Part shown: one piece after another, positions 1 through 8,051 of the stretch
Layout of the letters: every line of letters starts with the position of its first letter
Numbering within the stretch: the stretch's first letter is position 1
Assembly (NCBI GenBank): GCA_902767135.1
Contig: CACXGE010000104.1
Span: forward strand, 1 to 32,816
DNA from: an uncultured Lachnospiraceae bacterium
Lineage (GTDB): Bacteria; Bacillota; Clostridia; Lachnospirales; Lachnospiraceae
Reading direction: 5' to 3'
DNA: 32,816 nucleotides
Position numbers and translations under genes: made by a program
Notes under the pieces: generated by a model
Told to the model about the DNA's origin: nothing
Database searches by the model: none
The model's input: only the letters and a program-made list of their open reading frames with translations

Positions 1-39
1 ATCGGGCAATGCTTACGCATGAAAAATTGCCCGATTTTT
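1..39 (+). terminator. Rho-independent terminator of an off-window gene
   Basis: A perfect 10-bp inverted repeat (ATCGGGCAAT at 1-10 and ATTGCCCGAT at 26-35) with a 15-nt loop runs straight into a T run (35-39). It probably ends a plus-strand gene lying left of the window. Confidence 0.75.
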
Positions 40-60
40 GTTAAATGCACATTTTTGCAC

Positions 61-100
61 GGTCAGCGCAGTAAATGCGCAGACCTGCCTGAACTGTTAC
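61..100. repeat. Intergenic hairpin followed by a GAACTGTTAC motif
   Basis: GGTC-A-GCGCA (61-70) pairs with TGCGC-A-GACC (76-85) around a GTAAA loop, with one A-A mismatch. The motif GAACTGTTAC follows at 91-100; the same AACTGTT core recurs in hairpins near 3067, 4041, 11589 (as its complement), 14576 and (as GAACT/AGTTC arms) 21839. No T run follows, so it is not a terminator. Function unknown. Confidence 0.45.
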
Positions 101-129
101 CAGTAGCCATCTTACACGTTTTTTATTAC

Positions 130-158
130 TTTACGCAGGAGGAAAAAAAGTGTATAAT
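130..158 (+). promoter_or_regulatory. Sigma-A type promoter for the hybrid kinase gene
   Basis: A -35 like TTTACG (130-135, 4 of 6 consensus bases), a 17-bp spacer and a perfect -10 TATAAT (153-158) lie about 60 bp before the kinase start codon at 221. An AGGAGG at 137-142 lies inside the spacer and therefore would not be transcribed. Confidence 0.6.
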
Positions 159-220
159 GGGAAAAATAGCGAGATTTCAATATACATTTATATATAACAA
201 ACAGATGGGAGAACTTGGGG

Positions 221-2992
221 ATGTCGACAAAAAACACACATGAAGTAAATAAAATTGTAGCAAAGGGGCTGGCCGTATGTTCTTTGGTGGTAATCACATT
301 GCTGATTTTGCCGTACCTGGGTATTTTTAATTTTAGTCCACAGCTAAGAATAATGCTTGGGGTGGAAGGGCTGCTTACCACCTTAAGTCCTATCATCTTT
401 CTAAAGATAGGGATTAAGGATGAAATTCTAAAGTATTATATGTTGCTTATGGTCTCAGTGTTAATTGGCATTCTGGGGACAGACAATGCCATTGGCATTT
501 ATATTACATACATACTGGTTCCAGTTCTTAGCTGCCTGTACTTTGATAAAAAATTTACCCTGATTGTCAGTATCATATCATATATCACCATGACCTTTGG
601 TGTTTTCTTTAACACTGCAGGAAAAATGGAAGTGAAATTCTACCATTGGAGTCATATGACTTGCTTTCGTGCTTATATGATAGGGTTTACCCTGGAATAT
701 GTAGTTATGATGTTGTTTTTGTATCAGATGGTAAAGCGGGCCCAGAGATTTATGAATGAACAGGCAGAAGCATATCAGCAATTAAAGGAAGAACAGTTGA
801 GATATAATCTGCTCTTTAAAAATTCCAGAGATATTATTGTGGAATATGATGTGGCAAAGGATGAATACAAAGCAACCCGTTCTGTTTATTCTAAGGCAGA
901 AGGTGAGAATCAGCCTGTGTTAATCGAGAATTTTATCCAGTATGTAAAGGAACATCCGTATATTGTCAGCAACAATCGTATAGATGATATTTTAAGCTTT
1001 GCACAACAGGAAATTTTTAAAGATGTAGATTTATCTTATGAGAAAGATGGTAAGATCATCCCACTGTGGTACCAGGTGGAAAGTGTGATATGCAAAGACG
1101 AAGCCGGGACTTCTATCTGTGTGATTGCGAAGCTGCATGATATTACCCATATGACATTGTCAAAGTTAAATCTTCAAAAACAGCGGGTTGCCCAGATGTG
1201 TATGCAGGCAATGGAAAACAAGAAAATGAGCTTGTATGAAACGGTAATGGAGCAGAGTGACTGTCTGAGTGAACACGATTTTACTGTAATGGCTGCGGGA
1301 CATAGGTTTATGGCACAGATTATGGATGAACTAAAGTATGCTAAGAATTTAGAGGAAACTCTGCAGAAGTGCCTGGAGAAAATGGGACAGTACTTTAATG
1401 TGGATAGAATTGGTATCATGGAAAGCAGTTTGTCCGATGGAGCAAACAGACTAAGCTATCAATGGAATTCCAGGGCTGAAAATGAACTGGTAAATTATTT
1501 TACATCTATGACAAGACAAGAGGTAGAACGTACTTGTAGAAGTTATGACCAATTGGGATATCTGGAAGTGAATCCAGAACATGGAATTTTCCGGGTAACT
1601 ACTGAGGGAGACTTAAATATTTTAAACAATGTGATTCTGAAGGTCTTATTAGGAACCCAGTTATGGATTCCTACACTGGCAGATGGTGAGTATAATGGAG
1701 CAGTCTTTTTTGACAAATACGATACCACACCATATACCATTGTAGAAAAGTTCTTATTATCAGAGTTGGTGAGTACTCTTTCAGCTTATGTGACAAAATT
1801 AAATGCAGAGAGAGCAAACAAGGCAAAGAGTGCATTTCTCTCAAATATGTCCCACGAAATCAGAACACCTATGAATGCAATTCTGGGTATGGCAGATGTT
1901 GCTTTAAGGGAAGATGTGTCGGAGAACATGAGAAAGTGTCTTGCTACCATCAAATCTTCTTCCACAGGATTGTTGGCAATTATCAATGATATCCTTGATT
2001 TCTCAAAAGTGGAATCAGGAAAAATCGACATCATAGAGGAGAACTATGAAACATTGTCACTACTCAATGATGTAAATACTATGATTCAGGCACGGAATAT
2101 AGAAAAGAAATTAAGCTTAAGTTTTCAGGCAGATGAGAATATCCCATCCAGCCTTTATGGAGATATGGTGAGGATTAAGCAGGTGATGGTGAATCTGGCG
2201 AATAATGCCATCAAATATACCAATGCTGGTTCCGTGGATATCACAGTGGGATTTGAGAGAGTAAGTTCTGACGAAATTAGGCTGAAATACAGTGTGACAG
2301 ACACGGGAATGGGAATCCGGGAAGAGGACCTTGGAAAATTGTTTAAAATCTTTAGCCAGGTAGACACCAAAAAGAATCACCATAAGGAAGGTACCGGATT
2401 GGGACTTGCAATCTGTAAACAATTGATGGATTTAATGGACGGGAGTATCCAAGTGGAAAGTAAATATGGGGAGGGAAGTACCTTTTCCTTTGAAATTCCA
2501 CAAAAAGTAGTGAAAAACACACCGGCAGGAAAATTAGAAGACTTTGTATATAATGGTAAAAATAATGAAAATATATTATTTCAGGCGCCTACAGCTAAAA
2601 TCTTACTGGTGGACGATAATCGGATTAACAGAGAGGTTGCAAAAGCATTATTTGAGCCAATGAAAATGCAGATTGATGAAGCAGAAGACGGGGAACAGGC
2701 AGTGTTAAAGGTAAAGGAAGAAAGCTATGATCTCATTCTTATGGATCATTTCATGCCAGTGATGGATGGGGAGGAAGCAACCAGAAGAATCCGGAGAATG
2801 GAAGGTAATCCAAATCAAGAGATTCCAATCCTTGCTTTGACTGCAGATGCAGTATCTGGGGTCAAGGATAAGCTGTTGGCATCGGGGATGAATGATTTTA
2901 TTTCAAAGCCAATTGCTCTATCCAGTGCAGCCCAGAAAATAAAACGTTATCTGCCATCAAAGAAAGTGAAGGACAGTGATTTTCCAACTTGA
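221..2992 (+). CDS. Membrane-bound hybrid sensor histidine kinase/response regulator
   Basis: A 923-residue sensor that autophosphorylates on histidine and passes phosphate to its own receiver. An N-terminal block of about six hydrophobic segments (residues 15-185) is followed by a PAS-like region (about 195-325), a GAF-like region (about 385-530), a HisKA dimerisation helix with SHEIRTPMN (H545 the phospho-acceptor), a HATPase with NLANNAIKYT near 658, DTGMGI and GTGLGLAI, and a C-terminal receiver with LLVDDNRINRE and acceptor D842 in LILMDHFMPVMDG. I chose ATG 221 over the in-frame TTG at 215 because GGGAG (207-211) sits 9 nt before the ATG and only 3 nt before the TTG. No HPt domain or separate regulator is adjacent, so the output is unknown. 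TDNAIG at 87-92 occupies the place of NDGK-G in the sensor domains of the kinase at 8807 and the chemoreceptor at 10111, suggesting distant kinship. Confidence 0.93.
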   Translation: MSTKNTHEVNKIVAKGLAVCSLVVITLLILPYLGIFNFSPQLRIMLGVEGLLTTLSPIIFLKIGIKDEILKYYMLLMVSVLIGILGTDNAIGIYITYILVPVLSCLYFDKKFTLIVSIISYITMTFGVFFNTAGKMEVKFYHWSHMTCFRAYMIGFTLEYVVMMLFLYQMVKRAQRFMNEQAEAYQQLKEEQLRYNLLFKNSRDIIVEYDVAKDEYKATRSVYSKAEGENQPVLIENFIQYVKEHPYIVSNNRIDDILSFAQQEIFKDVDLSYEKDGKIIPLWYQVESVICKDEAGTSICVIAKLHDITHMTLSKLNLQKQRVAQMCMQAMENKKMSLYETVMEQSDCLSEHDFTVMAAGHRFMAQIMDELKYAKNLEETLQKCLEKMGQYFNVDRIGIMESSLSDGANRLSYQWNSRAENELVNYFTSMTRQEVERTCRSYDQLGYLEVNPEHGIFRVTTEGDLNILNNVILKVLLGTQLWIPTLADGEYNGAVFFDKYDTTPYTIVEKFLLSELVSTLSAYVTKLNAERANKAKSAFLSNMSHEIRTPMNAILGMADVALREDVSENMRKCLATIKSSSTGLLAIINDILDFSKVESGKIDIIEENYETLSLLNDVNTMIQARNIEKKLSLSFQADENIPSSLYGDMVRIKQVMVNLANNAIKYTNAGSVDITVGFERVSSDEIRLKYSVTDTGMGIREEDLGKLFKIFSQVDTKKNHHKEGTGLGLAICKQLMDLMDGSIQVESKYGEGSTFSFEIPQKVVKNTPAGKLEDFVYNGKNNENILFQAPTAKILLVDDNRINREVAKALFEPMKMQIDEAEDGEQAVLKVKEESYDLILMDHFMPVMDGEEATRRIRRMEGNPNQEIPILALTADAVSGVKDKLLASGMNDFISKPIALSSAAQKIKRYLPSKKVKDSDFPT

Positions 2993-3017
2993 CCTTTTAA
3001 ATGCAAAGTGATAGTAT
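2989..3017 (+). promoter_or_regulatory. Possible promoter for ptb-buk
   Basis: TTGACC (2989-2994, 5 of 6) overlaps the stop codon of the kinase gene; 17 bp later is TAGTAT (3012-3017, 4 of 6). A TATAAA at 3015-3020 is a better -10 but would need a 20-bp spacer. The leader to the ptb start is about 100 nt. Confidence 0.4.
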
Positions 3018-3066
3018 AAAAGCGTATGTGAAAGTTCAAAAGAAAGTGAACAATGGTAGTAAAAAG

Positions 3067-3093
3067 GTAACTGTGAGAGTATCAGGCAGTTGC
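3067..3093. repeat. GTAACTG...CAGTTGC hairpin upstream of ptb
   Basis: GTAACTG (3067-3073) pairs with CAGTTGC (3087-3093) over 7 bp, with one T-G wobble. The arm ends are the same as those of the stronger hairpin between ptb and buk at 4041-4069, so both belong to one small repeat family. It lies in the presumed ptb leader. Confidence 0.5.
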
Positions 3094-3123
3094 GAAAAAA
3101 AGATAAAATACGAGGTGTAGAAA

Positions 3124-4038
3124 ATGAAGAACAGTTTTGACCGTTTAATTGCAAAAGTATCAGAGTGTGAGATGAAAAAAGTGGCAGTGGCAGTGGCACA
3201 GGATTCCGAAGTGTTAGAGGCCGTTCGTGCAGCAAAAGAAAGAAACATTGCAGATGCCATTCTAGTTGGTGATGAAGCAAAGATGAAGGAAATTGCGGCA
3301 GGGTTAAACATTGATTTGTCACAGTTTGAGATTATCAACGAGCCTGATATGATTGAAGCTTCTTTAAAAGCTGTTCAGCTTGTACATGACGGTAAGGCTG
3401 ATATGTACATGAAGGGACTGATTGACACAAAGAATTTCTTAAAGAGTGTATTAAACAAAGAAGTAGGTTTGAGAACAGGAAACGCCCTCTCTCATGTGTG
3501 TGTCTTTGAAGTAAAGGGAATTGATCATTTATTATTCCTGACAGACGTGGCATTTATGACCTATCCAACATTAGAAGAAAAAGTGCAGATTATTGAAAAT
3601 ACCATCCCGGTAGCCCAGGCTTGTGGTGTAGCATGTCCTAAGATTGCTCCTTTGGCAGCCGTTGAGGTGGTAAATCCTAAGATGCCTGTAACGGTAGAGG
3701 CAGCAGAGCTTACCAAGATGTGTGAAGAAGGAAAGATTAAGGATTGTATCGTGGATGGACCGTTATCTCTTGACCTTGCAATTGATCCGGAAGCAGCAAA
3801 ACATAAAGGAGCATTGGATAGAAAGATTCAGGGAGATGCAGATATCTTGTTATTCCCGGATATCCATGCAGGTAACCTTGTGTACAAGGCATTAGTTCAC
3901 ACAGCAGAAGTAAAGAACGGATGTATCTTAACAGGTACAAAAGCACCAGTTATCTTAACCTCACGTTCTGATACATTTGAGACAAAAGTAAATTCCATTG
4001 CACTTGCAGCAGTTGTTGCAGAGACAATGAAGAAATAA
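3124..4038 (+). CDS. ptb: Phosphate butyryltransferase (phosphotransbutyrylase)
   Basis: Converts butyryl-CoA and phosphate to butyryl phosphate and CoA in the cytoplasm, the penultimate step of butyrate formation by the kinase route. The 304-residue protein has the usual length and layout of the phosphate acetyl/butyryltransferase family, with YMKGLIDTKNFLKSVL near 97-112, a TGNALSHV segment near 120 and SRSDTFETKVNSIALA near the C-terminus. The start ATG follows GAGGTG (3112-3117) by 6 nt. Butyrate kinase follows 59 bp downstream, which favours butyryl over acetyl as substrate. The operon probably uses the promoter at 2989-3017 and ends at the terminator near 5195. Arginine codons here are often CGT, as in carAB and gltBD, which fits high expression. 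Confidence 0.95.
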   Translation: MKNSFDRLIAKVSECEMKKVAVAVAQDSEVLEAVRAAKERNIADAILVGDEAKMKEIAAGLNIDLSQFEIINEPDMIEASLKAVQLVHDGKADMYMKGLIDTKNFLKSVLNKEVGLRTGNALSHVCVFEVKGIDHLLFLTDVAFMTYPTLEEKVQIIENTIPVAQACGVACPKIAPLAAVEVVNPKMPVTVEAAELTKMCEEGKIKDCIVDGPLSLDLAIDPEAAKHKGALDRKIQGDADILLFPDIHAGNLVYKALVHTAEVKNGCILTGTKAPVILTSRSDTFETKVNSIALAAVVAETMKK

Positions 4039-4040
4039 GA

Positions 4041-4069
4041 GTAACTGTTCCGTGGTTTTGAACAGTTGC
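4041..4069. repeat. Strong hairpin between ptb and buk
   Basis: GTAACTGTTC (4041-4050) pairs with GAACAGTTGC (4060-4069): 10 bp with one T-G wobble and a 9-nt loop. No T run follows. Its AACTGTTCCGTG (4043-4054) recurs exactly at 14576-14587 after feoB. It could tune the ptb/buk mRNA ratio by pausing, processing or stabilising the transcript; this is inference. Confidence 0.6.
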
Positions 4070-4097
4070 AAATAAGATAGTAATTAGGAGGAAAATT

Positions 4098-5165
4098 ATG
4101 GCAATCAAAAGTTTGATTATCAATCCAGGTTCTACATCTACAAAGATTGGTGTTTTTGAAGATGAAACCTTATTATTTGATGAAACACTTCGTCACTCTA
4201 CAGAAGAAATTTCAAAATATGCGACTATTTTTGACCAGAAAGATTTTCGTAAGGATGTAATTCTTTCTGTATTAAAAGAAAAGAACTTTGATATTAAGGA
4301 ACTTGGTGTAGTTGTGGGCCGTGGAGGTCTGTTAAAGCCGATTTTAAGTGGTACATACGCTACAACCCCAGAGTTAATCGAAGATTTAAAGATTGGTGTT
4401 CAGGGGCAGCATGCATCTAACCTTGGTGGTATTTTAGCAAAAGAGATTGCGGATGAAGTTGGCGTTCCATCTTATATTGTTGACCCGGTATGTGTAGATG
4501 AATTATCGGATGTGGCAAGAATTTCAGGACATCCAGAACTTCCAAGAACCAGTATTTTCCATGCGTTAAACCAAAAGGCTGTAGCTAAGCGTTATGCTAA
4601 GGAACATGGTAAGAAATATGAAGATTTGAACTTAATCGTTGTTCACATGGGTGGTGGAGTTTCTGTTGGTGCCCATGAAAATGGTAAGGTAGTAGATGTT
4701 GCCAATGCATTAGAGGGCGATGGACCATTCTCACCAGAGAGAGCAGGTGCAGTGCCGCCAGGAGCTTTGGTAAGAATGTGCTTTAGTGGAAAATATACAG
4801 AAAAAGAAGTGTATAAGAAAATTGTAGGTAACGGTGGTACCAATGCTTATCTTGGAACCAATGATATGCGTGATGTTATTGCTGGTATGAACGAAGGAAA
4901 AGAAGAATATAAGCTGATTTTCGATGCGTTTATTTATCAGATGGCAAAGGCAATCGGAGCTGCAGCAACCGTACTGAAAGGAAAAGTTGACCAGGTAGTT
5001 GTCACAGGTGGTATCGCTTATTCTGAACTGGTGGTAAATGCAATCAAGGAAAGGGCTGGATTTGTTGGGGAGTATACCATATATCCGGGAGAAGATGAGC
5101 TTTTAGCATTGGCTCAAGGAGCCCTTCGTGTAATGAATGGCGAAGAGAAAGTAATGGAATACTAA
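4098..5165 (+). CDS. buk: Butyrate kinase
   Basis: Transfers phosphate from butyryl phosphate to ADP, releasing butyrate and ATP. The 355-residue protein belongs to the ASKHA acetate/butyrate kinase family: the phosphate-1 loop is [12 protein letters not shown] (residues 9-20), the [13 protein letters not shown] segment lies in the middle, and the butyrate-kinase-like stretch [17 protein letters not shown] and the VVTGGIAYS adenosine-site motif follow. The start is set by AGGAGG at 4086-4091, 6 nt before the ATG. It is the second gene of an operon with ptb and is followed by a terminator at about 5193-5220. Confidence 0.96.
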   Translation: MAIKSLIINPGSTSTKIGVFEDETLLFDETLRHSTEEISKYATIFDQKDFRKDVILSVLKEKNFDIKELGVVVGRGGLLKPILSGTYATTPELIEDLKIGVQGQHASNLGGILAKEIADEVGVPSYIVDPVCVDELSDVARISGHPELPRTSIFHALNQKAVAKRYAKEHGKKYEDLNLIVVHMGGGVSVGAHENGKVVDVANALEGDGPFSPERAGAVPPGALVRMCFSGKYTEKEVYKKIVGNGGTNAYLGTNDMRDVIAGMNEGKEEYKLIFDAFIYQMAKAIGAAATVLKGKVDQVVVTGGIAYSELVVNAIKERAGFVGEYTIYPGEDELLALAQGALRVMNGEEKVMEY

Positions 5166-5192
5166 AATCAAATAGTAGTCATAAAAAGTACT

Positions 5193-5224
5193 AGGGACCT
5201 GCAGTTGCAGGTCCTTAAATTTTG
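5193..5224 (+). terminator. Terminator of the ptb-buk operon
   Basis: GGACCTGC (5195-5202), loop AGTT and GCAGGTCC (5207-5214) form a perfect 8-bp GC-rich stem, extended by G-T and A-T pairs, followed by TTAAATTTT. The T tract is imperfect, so some readthrough into the MATE gene is possible. Confidence 0.7.
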
Positions 5225-5243
5225 CTGTATGAAGGAGGGTAAA

Positions 5244-6614
5244 ATGACAGAAGGAATCTTGGGAACAAAACAGGAAAAAACAGACTTTTACAAAAAAGTA
5301 TTTGCCTTGGTGCTTCCTATGGCGCTGCAGAATCTTATCAATACAGGCATTACCACTGCGGATGTGGTTATGCTTGGAAAAGTGGGAGAAACAGTGCTCT
5401 CAGGGGCTTCCCTGGCAGGTCAGATTCAGTTTGTTTTGAATTTATTTTTCTTTGGGATTACCTCCGGGGCAACGGTATTAACCGCCCAGTACTGGGGAAA
5501 GGGAGATTGTAAAACCATAGAAAAGATTCTGGGAATTGCTTTAAGGTTAGCCATCATGATGGCAGGGATTTTTATGACGTTATCCCTTGTGATTCCTGAA
5601 AAGCTGATGCATATCTTTACCTCAGACCCATTGGTGGTGGCAGAGGGAGCAAAGTATCTTCAGATGGTGGCGCCCACCTATCTTTTTATGGCTGTCACAA
5701 TGGTATATTTAAACATTGCCAGAAGTATTGAAAGAGTTGTGATATCTACCTTAGTATATTTAGTATCTTTATTCATCAATGTGGTGGGAAATGCAGTATT
5801 CATTTTTGGGTTGTTTGGATTTCCTGCTATGGGGATTGAAGGAGCAGCCTTATCAACCCTGATTGCAAGAGCGGTTGAGTTGGCAATTGTATTATTCTAT
5901 GCAAAATATTACAATAAAGTAATTCAAATCAGAATTTCTGATATTTTTGCAAGAAATCCTGTCTTGTTTGCTGATTTTTTAAAGTATTCCCTTCCCGTAG
6001 TGCTAAATGAACTGATTTGGGGAGCTGGTTTTTCGGCAAATTCTGCCATTATAGGGCATTTGAATCAGTCGGTGGTAGCTGCCAATTCTGTGGCACAGGT
6101 GGCAAGGAATCTGGCCACAGTGGTAAGTTTTGGTGTTGCCGCTGCTACAGCCATTATTTTAGGAAAGGTGATTGGGGAAAACAAACAGCACTTTGCAAGA
6201 ATTTATGCAAAACGTTTGGTAAAGCTTTCCCTGTTTTTTGGCATTTTAGGTGGAGCCATGATTCTACTTGCTAGACCGTGGATTATACAATTTTTTGCCA
6301 TGTCAGATTTAGCTCAGGATTATATGGAATTCATGTTTCTTGTGATGGCTGGATTTGTGGTCTGTCAATCCTTAAATACCACTATTATTGTAGGAGTGTT
6401 TCGAGCAGGAGGGGATACCAGAGTAGGCCTTTTTATTGATGCGGGGACTATGTGGTGTGGCTCTATTCTGTTAGGGTTTTTTGCAGCCTTTGTATTTCAT
6501 GCACCAGTGAAAATCGTGTATCTGATACTTTTGTGTGATGAGTTATGGAAACTGCCGTTTAGCTTTGGCAGAATGAAACAGGAAAAATGGTTAAATAACG
6601 TTACAAGATCGTAG
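5244..6614 (+). CDS. MATE family multidrug/cation exporter
   Basis: A 456-residue multi-pass inner-membrane protein that should export cationic drugs or metabolites by Na+ or H+ antiport. The N-terminal pattern (LVLPMALQNLINTGITTADVV, then SGASLAGQI and the SGATVLTAQYWGKGD loop) is typical of the MATE family, and about 12 hydrophobic segments are spread over the full length. An open frame extends back to 5205, but AAGGAGGG at 5232-5239 places the start at ATG 5244. It lies after the ptb-buk terminator and no separate strong promoter is evident. The 3' end converges on the minus-strand gene at 6638 and shares a hairpin with it. The substrate cannot be told from sequence. Confidence 0.92.
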   Translation: MTEGILGTKQEKTDFYKKVFALVLPMALQNLINTGITTADVVMLGKVGETVLSGASLAGQIQFVLNLFFFGITSGATVLTAQYWGKGDCKTIEKILGIALRLAIMMAGIFMTLSLVIPEKLMHIFTSDPLVVAEGAKYLQMVAPTYLFMAVTMVYLNIARSIERVVISTLVYLVSLFINVVGNAVFIFGLFGFPAMGIEGAALSTLIARAVELAIVLFYAKYYNKVIQIRISDIFARNPVLFADFLKYSLPVVLNELIWGAGFSANSAIIGHLNQSVVAANSVAQVARNLATVVSFGVAAATAIILGKVIGENKQHFARIYAKRLVKLSLFFGILGGAMILLARPWIIQFFAMSDLAQDYMEFMFLVMAGFVVCQSLNTTIIVGVFRAGGDTRVGLFIDAGTMWCGSILLGFFAAFVFHAPVKIVYLILLCDELWKLPFSFGRMKQEKWLNNVTRS

Positions 6615-6657
6615 GGGAATTGGGGAATTGGGGAATATCAATAGAGTTCCCCAATTC
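6614..6657 (+). terminator. Hairpin between convergent genes, preceded by GGGGAATT triplet
   Basis: GAATTGGGGAA (6625-6635) and TTCCCCAATTC (6647-6657) form a perfect 11-bp stem. The left part consists of three head-to-tail GGGGAATT-like octamers from 6614. The right arm lies inside the last codons of the minus-strand gene. No good T run follows on either strand, so termination is likely but not certain. Confidence 0.55.
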
Positions 6658-7882
6658 TTGTTACTGCCACATAGATTCTTGAAATAGCATACCAGGTTGG
6701 GAAATCCGTGACACCGGATATAGGAAGGTCAAAAATTCTCTGAAATGCGGAAACTGCCCTGGCGGTGTCATTTCCGTAGATGCCATCTTCGGCCACAGTA
6801 GGGATATTGGTGTACACCTGGGCGATGCGGTTTAGCTGTTTTTGTAATTGTAATACCTTGCTTCCACTAGAGCCAATGGTCAAATCATAGCCTGGATAGG
6901 AGGCAGGAATACCGGAAATTTGTTCTGCAGTATTGATATAAATGTTGTTGCCATAATAGTAGCGGATGATTTCTATGGGAGAGTACCCCTGGTCTCCAAG
7001 ATATTTGCTTCCCCATTGGGTCATCCAGCCCCGGTCTAAGCATTGAACCTGTTTGCCATCACAGTATTGGGTTAGAATAGGCTGTTTTACATTGGGTCTG
7101 GATAAGTAGTTGGTAAAAAGCTCATCTACAATGATGGAAATACTTTCGAAATAGTTTCTTCCTGGAATCCACTTATGGTCATATGCGGTGGAGGAGGTGA
7201 TGGTGAAGTCATATCCTTTGTTTCTGTACCATTCAGTATACACCCTGTTTAGAGTAAAAGATAAAATGGCAAGTACATTTGCTCGGATTGTGGAAGCAGG
7301 CCAGGTGGCATAGATTTCACTGCTTGCCACATTTTTGATATAGTCTGTAAATGGAACAAAATAGTCTGAGGCGGAGGAGTCAGAGGGAGGACCGTCATGG
7401 ACGATAATGTATTCAGGAACTACCACCTTGCTTAACACAATTTCTCCAGATTCTGTAGGTGGTTTTACTTCCTCTTCTGGAATTTTGGGAGGATAGTCTC
7501 CAAATAGGGTGTGGGGACCGATGACGAAACGTTCCGGATTTTCACCGGCTGTGTTAGGTACCATATCGATGTCGGCTAAAGCTTCCTGACCGGAGAATAA
7601 TTCCACACCGCTGACGCTTACCGGCTCATAGCCTTCCGCATTTATCTGCAAAGTGTATTGGCTGTAGGGCTGATTCTCGGAAGGAGACATACTGTACTCT
7701 AAAGGAGGGGTGGGCAGAGTGATGGCTTCGGTCTGTCCGGAAGAATCCGTAGACAGCGTCTCGATGGTAGAATCAGGTTCTCCAGTGTAGGATATGGCAA
7801 CTTGGGCGGATTTGATTGGGATGCTACCCAGAGTAGAGCGCAGGGACACCTTCAGGGTGCCGGTATCTAGCATGTTATCCAT
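6638..7882 (-). CDS. SpoIID-like domain protein with C-terminal peptidoglycan-binding domain
   Basis: A 414-residue protein predicted to act on or bind cell-wall or cortex glycan. Residues 8-110 look like a beta-sandwich carboxypeptidase-regulatory or Ig-like domain (GTLKVSLRS, YTLQINAEGYEPVSVSG). Residues about 155-320 resemble SpoIID: DYIKNVASSEIYATWP with E189 in the place of the catalytic glutamate, a YC-x6-C pair (C274, C281), and GWMTQWGSKYLGDQGYSP followed by EIIRYYYGNNI. Residues 337-400 are a PG_binding_1 repeat (GSSGSKVLQLQKQL, EDGIYGNDTARAVSAFQ, TDFPTWYAI). The canonical N-terminal membrane anchor of SpoIID and any signal peptide are missing. ATG 7882 follows GAGGTG (7892-7887); the frame also opens at TTG 7894. 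Lytic transglycosylase activity is inferred, not shown. Confidence 0.8.
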   Translation of the reverse strand: MDNMLDTGTLKVSLRSTLGSIPIKSAQVAISYTGEPDSTIETLSTDSSGQTEAITLPTPPLEYSMSPSENQPYSQYTLQINAEGYEPVSVSGVELFSGQEALADIDMVPNTAGENPERFVIGPHTLFGDYPPKIPEEEVKPPTESGEIVLSKVVVPEYIIVHDGPPSDSSASDYFVPFTDYIKNVASSEIYATWPASTIRANVLAILSFTLNRVYTEWYRNKGYDFTITSSTAYDHKWIPGRNYFESISIIVDELFTNYLSRPNVKQPILTQYCDGKQVQCLDRGWMTQWGSKYLGDQGYSPIEIIRYYYGNNIYINTAEQISGIPASYPGYDLTIGSSGSKVLQLQKQLNRIAQVYTNIPTVAEDGIYGNDTARAVSAFQRIFDLPISGVTDFPTWYAISRIYVAVTRIGELY

Positions 7883-7906
7883 ATAACACCTCAAAATGAA
7901 AACATC

Positions 7907-7937
7907 ATTATAATATATGAGAGGAATGGGGAAGTGT
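7907..7937 (-). promoter_or_regulatory. Possible promoter of the SpoIID-like gene
   Basis: On the minus strand TATAAT (7912-7907) overlaps CATATATTA (7919-7911), which fits the sigma-K -10 pattern CATANNNTA; an AC lies 16 bp upstream (7937-7936). No sigma-A -35 is recognisable. Both readings are possible and weak. Confidence 0.3.
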
Positions 7938-7956
7938 GCATACAGATTCCTAATAC

Positions 7957-7984
7957 ACCGTTAAAAGTCAAAAATTGTCAAAAA
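7957..7984. promoter_or_regulatory. Candidate LytTR-regulator binding repeats
   Basis: ACCGTTAAAA (7957-7966) resembles a LytTR half-site of the AgrA/ComE type, and GTCAAAAA occurs twice at 7967-7974 and 7977-7984, one helical turn apart. The site lies 70-95 bp upstream of the response-regulator gene, where autoregulation would be expected. It is a candidate by position and resemblance only. Confidence 0.3.
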
Positions 7985-8051
7985 AAGGACCTTTTTTGTT
8001 CTTTATTTGGTTAAAAAACAATGATAAAATTCTATAGAGGTGAAATTGGTT

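Noticed and set aside
1..214. Cyclic di-GMP or other known riboswitch in front of the hybrid kinase
   Set aside because: The hairpin at 61-85 lies upstream of the promoter at 130-158, and the conserved riboswitch core sequences are absent.
19..243. 74-residue plus-strand open frame at the left edge
   Set aside because: It begins inside the terminator hairpin, overlaps the hybrid kinase start and has no ribosome binding site at its start.
5205..5243. N-terminal extension of the MATE gene
   Set aside because: It would start inside the ptb-buk terminator stem; the good ribosome binding site points to 5244.
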